Below are positions 23,056 through 64,000 of a stretch of DNA of 64,000 nucleotides, piece after piece. The number at the start of each line of letters is the position of its first letter. Positions within the stretch are counted from its first letter, which is position 1. The DNA comes from Holothuria scabra (lineage: Eukaryota; Echinodermata; Holothuroidea; Aspidochirotida; Holothuriidae). A program made the position numbers and the translations under genes. The notes beneath the pieces were generated by a model, which was given only the letters and a program-made list of their open reading frames with translations, was not told the origin of the DNA and ran no database searches. The stretch covers positions 12,561,887 through 12,625,886 of the forward strand of contig CM074195.1 of the NCBI GenBank assembly GCA_037179385.1, read 5' to 3'.

Positions 23056-23760
23056 CCCACGAGGGAAACAGCTGGGCTTGCCTTTACCAGGAGCCTGTAA
23101 AGCCCAGCTGGGCTTCAGCTGTTAGAGCTGGGATTTGGTGGGGTACATCCCAGCCAACATGCCCAGTTGGGCCCCCACTGGGCTCCAGATTGGCTACTTG
23201 CTGGTCCCCAGCTGGTACTCATTCGCAATCGTGTTTGTCAGGTGTTCCCACGCGGGACCCAACTGGGCTAGCTTTTCCCATCTGATGTCCAGTTGAAGCC
23301 CACCTGGGCCCAGCTTCAACATCTGAAGCCCAGCTTGGCTTCAGCTGCATAGGCATCAGCTGGAAAAGGTTAGCCGAGTTGGGTCCCTCGTGGAAACACC
23401 TGACAAACACGAATGGGTTCCAGCTGGGGTCCAGCAAGCAAGCCCGGTTGGGCCCCAAGTGGGTTTCACTTGGGAAGCTTGGGCTTAGTTGGGCTTGGGC
23501 TGAGGTTGGTATTGTCATCAGGTCCCAACTGGGCCTCAACTGGGCTTGCCAGATAGATGGGAGGGATGCTGTAAACTCTTTGGGGCCAAGTTGGGACCCA
23601 GTAGGGCTTAATTGGGCTAAGTTAGCCCAATTGGGGCCTATAAAGAAAACCCACTGACAAAACTGATTGGGACCAATCGGGAGCCCGATTTGACCCCAAA
23701 TGGGACCCAATTTGGTGTGCTGGCAGGGGTTGGGGCCAACTGGGCATGTTGGCTGGAATC
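23056..23760. repeat. GGGCCCAACTGGG word-array element, copy 1
   Basis: About 700 bases are built from CCAGCTGGG, CCCAACTGGGC and GGGCCCCA words. Both strands are open for long stretches and would encode W/G/P/Q-rich repeats. The segment CATCCCAGCCAACATGCCCA at 23146 is mirrored by CTGGGCATGTTGGCTGG near 23740. GTTTGTCAGGTGTTCCCACG near 23232 is mirrored by GGAAACACCTGACAAACACG near 23390. Copy 2 is at 28905-29855. Confidence 0.75.
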
Positions 23761-24444
23761 TGGGTTTCAGATTTTTTTTTTTTTTGGTATTAAATTAACC
23801 TGATTTCACACGAGGAGGGGGCAGTACTCCTCTAGTCGTCACGAGCAGGGTTTTTAACACTATCGCCTCTAAAATGATTAAGATGAAACAGTGCCAGATA
23901 GTAGAATTTGACGGCAATGCTTGAGTGTTTTTACTCTCAAAATTTATCGATTCTTAGCGATTAGCGACATCTCACGGTGGTGATGACCGTGCTGTGTTTG
24001 GTTTGATAAAAGCGCTGGTTTTGAGGCAATGAAGTTTAAAGCAGGGACATAGATCTGGTTTGCAAATGGGGGGGAGGCAAAAATTTGTCAACAGCCACAA
24101 CCTCAGATCGTGTCCGTGACCATACTCGTCTGTAGGCAACCCACCCACACCAACCCTAGCGCACACCTGCACACACATAAACAAACACGCATACATATTT
24201 ACTTTGACACGCATATACACAAAAATAGATGGCGCACTATAAATGCAGTATTACTTTAAAATAGACTCAAACTGACATTTTCTCGAAGCTCCAAAGTCAT
24301 ATGTATACCATAATGTTATATTTTGTTTATTCCGCCTATTGTTCTTTTAATCTGCCTGAATTATTGGAGGCAAAACGGTATATGTCCCCCAATATTTTAT
24401 TGGTTGGGTGATTTCCCTCTGCCCCCAGGATCTACGCCCTTAGG
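23761..24444. other. No gene recognised
   Basis: A T-run lies at 23770-23785. CA-rich words at about 24140-24220 make a minus-strand open frame. Confidence 0.3.
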
Positions 24445-24896
24445 TTAAAGGCCTGATCCTCTCACCTAGACGGTTTAAAATTTCTTAACCTATTTACTTA
24501 GGCTCCTCCCACAACTGTCTAAAACTCATCCTTATCCAGATACAGTCTCAGTTTGTTGTTTCAGTGGGAGTATAAAAGTCCCCAATGTGTAATCGAACAT
24601 TCACCCTTAGTACAGTACATTCTGTGTAAAGTGAGCTTCAGTGTGTATTTTTTTAAGTTGCTGTCAATCCAAGAGTTGCGCTAATTGACACTTTTCCAAA
24701 TAGCTATTACAAAGGATTGTGGGATAGAATGTCGGCATGCATTATTTTTCCCCACAGTAAAATGTCATTGACAAAAATTATGCAGACCTAAAACCTATCC
24801 CACAATCCTTTGTAATTACTATTTGGAAAAGGGTCAATGAAGAATTTCTGTAGACTATGCAAAAGTTGTAGTTTGGGTGAAGTTGACTGCCTTTAA
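24445..24896 (+). mobile_element. TTAA-flanked MITE, interrupted by a palindromic insert
   Basis: It is bounded by TTAA on both sides. The left end is AGGCCTGATCCTCTCACC, and the right end GGGTGAAGTTGACTGCCT is its diverged reverse complement. The interior GCTCCTCCCACAACTGTCT matches the copy at 48424. A palindromic element at 24684-24838 sits in it; other copies read through that point. Confidence 0.75.
24684..24838. mobile_element. Palindromic element (ATTACAAAGGATTGTGGGAT), nested copy
   Basis: The left arm TTTTCCAAATAG with ATTACAAAGGATTGTGGGAT is mirrored by ATCCCACAATCCTTTGTAAT with CTATTTGGAAAA. The arms are about 44 bases. A second copy is at 54385-54542. Confidence 0.75.
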
Positions 24897-25130
24897 CCAC
24901 AGCACGGTTCAGGTCTCGATTTACGTTTGGGTAGAAGAAGGGTGGACATTTCATCCAATTATTGTTTCTCATCTGAAGTGGCTTCTCAAAATTTTGAAAT
25001 AAAGCGTTTAGTAGGATAGCCATTAGACTGGCGTGAAGTCCCAATTTATAAGCTATACGCATTTCTTTATTTGATGTCGTTATTTAGCTTTGTAAAATAA
25101 CTACCCTTCACAGTCTGAATTTAGTATACA

Positions 25131-25377
25131 CTCTAAAAAAGTTGGTTAAAAAACTAACCAACACTGGTCACGTATGTCAAATACCTGAAATTGGTTAAAG
25201 TTTACCCAATAGTTGTTGATTAATGGGTTATCCAAGAGGTTTTTTACCACTTAATTGAGTAACCAGCTTGTGGGCAACCAAATAAACAACACATATTGGA
25301 GAAAACTTAACCCAGTTTCAGGTATTTGACATACGTGACCAGTGTTGGTGAACTTTTTTAACCAACTCTTTAAGAGT
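25131..25377. mobile_element. MITE with ~70-bp terminal inverted repeats
   Basis: The left arm runs CACTCTAAAAAAGTTGG to CGTATGTCAAATACCTGAAA. The right arm runs TTTCAGGTATTTGACATACG to CCAACTCTTTAAGAGTG. The arms match closely over about 70 bases and the whole unit can fold. The target duplication is unclear (ATA or ATAC). Confidence 0.8.
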
Positions 25378-27099
25378 GATACAGATCATTGAGCAAAATG
25401 GTCTCTAGAGAAATGATTATGACATGATGCAGCCAGACTGTTTCGGCTCGTACGTTTTCAGGTAACGATTGGGCAGTTAACAACCATCTGTTGAATGAAA
25501 TGTGCAATGTTAGACATGCATAATGGTATAACTTATATTGTGAACCTAAAACTAGAGAAAAGGAAGTTCAAACAACTATATACGATAGGTTTCTCACTGT
25601 AGCCTTCAGATTTTGTGACTGCAAATCATATTTGAGGGTGAAAGTGTCCCAGGAAGGCTACAATTGCACACAGTTTTTACAACAAAGTTTTGTCCATGAT
25701 TATAGGGTGAGTTTATTCAAAACAGTTGAAGCACTACAGTGCCTTATTTAATACATTCGAGGATTTTCTTCCAAATTTTTTAAGAGTACTAGTTATGTTG
25801 CTGCGATCGTCGATCATCTACTTTTTATCTTATTGCAACACTGTTTATTTTTTAGCCCAATCTTATGCTGAAAATCTGCTTTAGATGGAAATTGTTGTTG
25901 CCTTTATAAGATGCATCCAATAATATTAGAGGATAATTTTATCACTTTATCTGTTAGAAATGACTACTCTTCATACTGTGTCTTAAAATATCAACTCTCT
26001 GTTGTGTTCATGACGGTACAGCAAGAAGTTATTTGACTCAGTTGGTTCAAATCAAGTCTGGTACCTAAGCGATGCCAAGTGACGAATCCAGAGGGGGGGG
26101 GGGGATGGGGGTTACCCCCCCCCCCCACCGGGATGGTAAAAATGGGTAGATAGCCAGGCTAATTGTAGCCTAAGCCTAATAACTTTTTAAAAATATAGTG
26201 ATAGTTGTTACATTATTTGATTACCGTATTTTTGTGTCATATTCTTCAATAAAATGAAAAATGTAGTAAATTATAATGTATCTATCTTCCGTATCATGTG
26301 GTAAATTCCCGTTTTGTTAAGACATTGCGCAATGACGAATGCCAAATCTAGCGTTTTCCGCCAACGGCCGTTGGTAACGCTGTTTGTGACATCGCATGTG
26401 TGTCTATTTCAATACGTGGGGCTACGACTACTGTCGGATAATGGGCCAATCGTTGATAAGGAGGATTGTACGGGGATGTTGCAGAGTTTGTAGGCGATAC
26501 GAGTTGAGATATGAATAAATAGATTACAAGAAGATTTAGTTCTAATTCAAGATGATCGGCGGTTTTATTCCGTTCGATTAACAGCCGGCCAAAAAAATAT
26601 TATTAAAATTAAACTAAATACAGATTGACTCAGGTGCTCGTCGTCTGAAGTCTGCTGCACCAGTGTGTGAGTGTGACCAAAACTTGTAAGCTCGGAGCTT
26701 TCATGTCTCGGGAAGATTGGAACACATGCAGTCCCCTGATTGGTTTAAATTGTGAGGCACCAAATAAAATAAATATTAAGGAATGTGTTGATTTAAAAAA
26801 ATGACCAATTAGGAGGCTGTAGAGGGTGAAATTGGCCACACCCTGAAAATATGGTAAACAGCATACAAGTGGAACTAGGGCGAGGTAGTTTGTCATGGTC
26901 ACCGGTAAATGTGACTGGAAACAGAAAGTGCCCTGGTAATCTAGGACAAAAGGAAGGGAGAGTTGCTCTTAACCAACAAGATGGCGTTCTTGTTAAAGGT
27001 CATGGAGGGTGCACCAAACTACATGACACTATGTACAGTTTACACATGACATAGCCTAAAACCGTGTAACGGTAATAGAGAACACCCGGTATTAAATTA
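25378..27099. other. Non-coding, with facing G-run and C-run
   Basis: At 26093-26128 a G-run of about a dozen bases and a C-run of similar length face each other around ATGGGGGTTA. No exon was recognised. A 90-codon minus frame at 26630-26902 has no known motif. Confidence 0.35.
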
Positions 27100-27840
27100 A
27101 CCAAGAAAGCAACATTTTCTGCGCGCTTCGCGCGCCACAAATTGCCATTCCTGAGCAAAAGTGCTCGCCCATACCTTCACTTTGGTAAACTTTTCCGAAC
27201 TCGGGAAGTGACAGAATCGGAAATTTGCTACACTTGTGACACCAGATCACCAAGTGACACTGTTAACTATATAGGCCTATAGTGCTATTTTCATAAATTT
27301 TCTTTCATAAAATCCCATACTTTCTCCAATATAAGCTTAAAAACATTTGTCGGAGAGCCCCATTACGTAGGCGTTCGATAACATTATTTAGCAACAACGA
27401 TTTTTGGTTGCGCTTAACCTCAGATTTGCCGATAGAAATTGCAAATTCTTCAGTATTCCCCCAACTGTTCAAATTTCCTTGCAGGAAACCCAGCATCCAA
27501 ACTTTTCTGTAATACAAGCTCAATGTTTTCAAATATTTGGAAGGGGCGAACATTTCAGCGCGCTGCAAATTACGCCCTTACTACAGTGGTAATCACACTA
27601 AAAAATGTGGTAAAATTTGGATGCTTGCCTACCACCCCCATTTGCCATTTCCTGGATTCTAAAAGGCATCAGAAACTAAACAACAGTCATACACATGGTG
27701 GCACTTCGCTCAGTGTACATTTGATGTCTCATCCACATGCAGACCCCCCCTCCCCCCACTGCAAATTTCTGGATCCGCCAGTACCAATGCCTTCTTGGTA
27801 GCAGGTAGATAGTAACGTGGGGGGGGGGGGGGGGGCGGCA
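27100..27840. repeat. Composite of dispersed repeats
   Basis: GCGCGCTTCGCGCGCC at 27121, then a third copy of the ACTTCCTTACAGGAAACCC family (27420-27545: AAATTCTTCAGTATTCCCCC, TTTCCTTGCAGGAAACCCAG). A G-run of about 17 at 27818-27834 ends it. Confidence 0.5.
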
Positions 27841-28100
27841 CTTAATATTGAACCGTGCCTTCCTTACAGAAGTTTGTAGCTTCCAACAAATATCTAAAAT
27901 ATTATAAAGGGACAGTCAGTGTTTGACAAAGATTATTAATAGTATCTCCTTTCTCTCTTCCCTCTTTCTAAACTGATTGTGCACCAGAATGTAGAAACAT
28001 TGAAGAGGTCTTCCAGGTTAAAAGAAACTTAACGTAATTTTTTTGTGGTAACTACTATTGCATGAAAATTTCTTATTTTTACATAGTCTCCACTATACAC

Positions 28101-28297
28101 CCTTAAAACAAGAGAGTGAACTTAGTCACGCTCGAATAGAGTGAAAAGTGTAAATTCACTCCATTAGAGTGTTCATTCACTCTAAGAATAGTGAACTTCA
28201 TCCTTCTTGGTGTTAATTAACACTCTAATGGAGTGGATTCATATTTTTCACTGGATTGGAGAGTGACTTATAGTTCACTCTATTGATTTTAGGGTGG
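28101..28297. mobile_element. Palindromic MITE, GAGTGAACT family (~197 bp)
   Basis: The left arm CCCTTAAAACAAGAGAGTGA through AATTCACTCCATTAGAGTG is mirrored by CACTCTAATGGAGTGGATTC through TTCACTCTATTGATTTTAGG. The arms span about 80 bases with small mismatches. No target duplication was identified. Confidence 0.75.
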
Positions 28298-28904
28298 ATG
28301 TGTCAAGAAATTTTGGTAACATAAAAAGACAGGCCCTTGTGCCGTTTTTCAGGGCATGAGATTGTTCGATTTTGCCACTCGTTGAACATGTTACCTACAC
28401 GGATCGAACAGTGAGGTAAAGACGTTGTGCCAGGATTTTTCCGACGAAGGCACCGTTTCTAATAAAAAAATAGCGAAAAGGACATTGGGCTGTCGAACCT
28501 GAGGATCATGGAGGAAGGCACAAGCGCGAATCGCGCCGAAATAATTTGCCTTTTTGAGAGATATTTGAAAAGTGCAGAGCATTCGAGAAAATTTTTAAAA
28601 TTTCTGTTTTTTGGCAGGAAAAATTGAAAAAATAAGCCTTTCGGATCATGTGAACAAAAAACAAGAAGATCTTTTGGGGGAATGAGTGAAGACTAAGTTG
28701 TATTTTATCGTATGAAGCCGACTCTTTAAACGAAATTAAAATATGTTTTTGCCTTCTTTTTCAAACATTTGAAATTTGGAGGTCATTGTATTGAAAAAAA
28801 TGAAAAGACGGTTATACTAATTGGTAAATTTCTAACCCTCCACTGCAAACAAGAAAAGGCAGATCTTCGGCAAGGTGCATGACTTCGGCCCACATTTGTC
28901 ATAG
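28298..28904. other. No feature recognised
   Basis: No exon or repeat partner was seen. A 63-codon minus frame at 28391-28582 has no known motif. Confidence 0.3.
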
Positions 28905-29855
28905 GTAGGCCTACAACCCAGCTAAAAGGCCCAGTTGGGCCCCAAATGGGCTCTTGCTGGACTAATTGCTGGGCCCTAGCTGGGACCCATTCGTGTTTCT
29001 CAGTTGTTCCCACGAGGGAAACAGCTGGGCTTGCCTTTACCAGGAGCCTATGAAGCCCAGCTGGGCTTCAGCTGTTAGAGCTGGGATTTGGTGGGGTACA
29101 TCCCAGCCAACATTCCCAGTTAGGCCCCCACTGGGCTCCAGTTGGGCTACTTGCTGGTCCCCAGCTGGTACTCATTCGCAATCGTGTTTGTCAGGTGTTC
29201 CCACGCGGGGTCCAACCGGGATAGCTTTTCCCATCTTATGTCCAGTTGAAGCCCACCTTGACCCAGCTTCAACATCTGAATCCTAGCTGGGCCTTAGCTG
29301 CAAAGGCATCAGTTGGAAAAGGTTAGCTCATTTGGGTTCCTCGTGGGAACACCTGACAAACACGAATGGGTTCCAGCTGGGGCCCAGCAAGTAGCCCAGC
29401 TGAAGCACAGTCCCAGCAAGCAAGCCCGGTTGGGCCCCAAGTGGGTTTTACTTGGGAATTTTGGGCTTAATAGGGCTTGGTGGGTATTGTCATCAGGTCC
29501 AAAATTGGGCCCCAACTGGGCTTGCCAGAAAGATGGGAGAGATGCTGTAAACTCTTTGGGGCCAAGTTGGGACCCAGTGGGGCTTAATTGGACTAAGTTA
29601 GCCCAATTGAGGCCTATAATGAAAACCCACTGACAAAACTGATTGGGCCCCAATCAGGAGCCCAATTTGGCCCCAAATGGGACCCAATTTGGTGTGCTGG
29701 CAGGGGTTAGGGCCAACTGGGCAAGTTTGCTGGGATCTGGGTTTCAGGTGGTTAAGGATACATCAGTTTTGCCCCGCGTGAGAACACCTGACAAATACGA
29801 ATGCGGGTCCCATTTGGAACCCAACTGCATGGGCATGTTGGATGGGATATATTAG
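28905..29855. repeat. GGGCCCAACTGGG word-array element, copy 2 (longer)
   Basis: It is closely similar to 23056-23760 but extends further on both sides, from ACAACCCAGCTAAAAGGCCC to GGGCATGTTGGATGGGATAT. The left and right outer ends are again roughly complementary. Open frames of over 100 codons on both strands encode the same W/G/P/Q-rich words and are treated as repeat by-products. Confidence 0.75.
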
Positions 29856-31079
29856 GAGTCACGGTCCCTCCGTTGATGTCACTCTTGATGATCCATTGTT
29901 TATCTTTTTCATTTTCAGAGTTTGCAGTTAAAAAAACTCTTCTATAAATTTCTAAGGACGACACATTTCGGCGGAAGCTAGCATGTCTGTCGTTACCTCA
30001 TTTTTATCGCGGTGATGGCTTTTAACTGTGGTCAAGGAGTTTTGCAAAAAATTTTAAATGTAATATGTTCGACACAATAAAACGCCTAGCCTTGGGTAAT
30101 ATAACGGTAACATATCACATAGGCTACTGAGGTACTGTAATCGGAATTCCAAGTCGCCAATTCCCCCCGTCCCAGCTAAAAATTTCTTTGGAATACTTTG
30201 GGATAAAACTCTTTGCCACCCAAAAGGTTTAACCCTCTGGAAAATCACTTTTGCTTTACATTGGTTGTAAACTTGTTGATGGAGACTTGGGACAAATTTC
30301 AGTAATTACTCTTTACATAAAACAGCAAACCACTGACCGACCTCACAGCCCTCAAACCATATCATTGGTCTGTCATGTACGGGTCCATTCTAGACTGGAT
30401 GAAAAGAACAGATAGGTAACGGACTGGATCTCACATGCTAGTTGTGCAGCTAAATGTAGGTACTAACAGCCTGTGCAGAACTCACAACTTACCTCCTGAA
30501 CTTGACCTTAGGATTTGCTAGTATTCGTGTCAACGCTAGTTCGATCGATGGGCGCTGTCTTATTCATAGAATTTGATTGGCTTTATGCCAGACACACCTC
30601 TACTATGGCGTAGCTCTTGATGAAATTTGAAAATGCAAAAAAGAGAATCCTTAGTTCTGACATAATTCAATGGTACGTTCTGTGATTATTTATTTAAATT
30701 TTGATGATAAGTAAGGTATAAATCTAAAGAAATAATCTCAGCTGTTGTGACAAAATGATCACATCATGTCTCTGGACTGTAGCCAAGCATAATGACTATT
30801 AATATCAAACATCAACACACCTACGTATAACATGGATAAGTGGATGGTATCATGATCTTACACATGCTTGTAGTAGGCCTAGTCTGACCACACATGCAAT
30901 AATCCTAGCGCCTAGTGTTACTGTTAGACTAGCGTACAGAAAGCACACTAACCAGAGTGGCTTCTTTTAAAGCTTGCGTTTGCAACATCTGATCTAGGCC
31001 TACAGTACAATTGACTGCTGATATTCTGCATAGTTGTCATCTTTATGATCATACCTTTTGAACTTCAACATTCAGCAAT
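29856..31079. other. Upstream region of ALDH4A1
   Basis: No TATA box or other promoter motif can be claimed. A dispersed repeat lies at about 30338-30416 (partner at 8672-8770). GGCCTA words become frequent from about 30876 onward. The transcription start must lie here or further left. Confidence 0.35.

Positions 31080-31107
<28 letters not shown>
31045..31107 (+). promoter_or_regulatory. Possible upstream ORF overlapping the ALDH4A1 start
   Basis: An ATG at 31045 opens 20 codons ending in TAA at 31105-31107. This is in a different frame from the ALDH4A1 ATG at 31080 and overlaps it by 28 bases. If the mRNA leader includes it, it would reduce initiation at 31080. The transcription start is unknown, so it may not be transcribed. 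Confidence 0.3.
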
Positions 31108-63823
<32,716 letters not shown>

Positions 63824-64000
63824 GTAAGTGTTTTTTTTACTTTGTTGTAAGCTGTTAATGACCAAGAATTAAATGATATCTCTTTTGCTTTCCCCTTTAC
63901 CCTTATCATGCTAAAGTTATCTGAGGGGGCTCTTCAATTTTGCATCAACAAAGCCCTGTAGTTTCAGTTACACCCACCAAAGCGGAAAAAAATTCTGGTA
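63824..64000 (+). other. ALDH4A1 intron 12, start only
   Basis: The donor GTAAGT opens an intron that runs off the window. No acceptor or further exon was seen before 64000. Confidence 0.85.

Noticed and set aside
23219..23710. 163-codon minus-strand open frame rich in W, G, P and Q
   Set aside because: It lies in a word-array repeat that is open on the other strand too and recurs at 28905-29855 in altered frames. The reading frame follows from stop-free words.

Overview
This is animal genomic DNA: AT-rich, with long introns, spliced coding exons and dense non-autonomous transposons. There are no operons, no ribosome-binding sites and no prokaryotic genes. Its texture suggests a marine invertebrate deuterostome, plausibly an echinoderm. 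That texture consists of GGCCTA-rich stretches, tRNA-derived SINEs ending in a short CTAA repeat, copies of a repeat starting near GTGGCGTAGCTAG, and runs of G or C next to them. The organism is an inference; no species-diagnostic gene is present.

The one gene that can be shown is a mitochondrial delta-1-pyrroline-5-carboxylate dehydrogenase (ALDH4A1) on the + strand. Twelve coding exons run from an ATG at 31080 to 63823. They give 477 codons plus two bases, in one continuous frame with GT-AG introns. The last part of the protein, roughly 75-80 residues by family length, lies beyond the right edge. The start codon, an arginine-bearing leader, the NAD-binding and oxyanion Asn motif, the catalytic Glu and Cys, and the EEIFGP motif are all in the window. 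The enzyme performs the last step of proline breakdown to glutamate.

Positions 1-31079 are intergenic or the territory of unrecognised genes. They are a mosaic of dispersed repeats, MITE-like palindromes, microsatellites, an interstitial telomere-like stretch, and two copies of a GGGCCCAACTGGG-type word array. Two weak gene-like remnants are on the minus strand. One is a 405-base frame at 19333-19737 that is open except for a single TAG. The other is a short open frame at 9575-9838 with AATAAA beyond its stop.

The ALDH4A1 introns hold the best-defined mobile elements. Four hAT-like elements have exact 8-bp target duplications: 35246-35655, 44740-45129, 49158-49578 and 50615-53400. The last carries a nested 1.45-kb terminal-inverted-repeat element, whose position is confirmed by an uninterrupted relative at 32376-33674. 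The introns also contain a long near-perfect inverted repeat (31935-32285), a 33-bp minisatellite (37811-38094), an array of AGGTCA half-sites (39830-40118), and a TTAA-flanked MITE family present twice in opposite orientation in intron 10. No defence system, CRISPR array, virus or toxin gene was seen.
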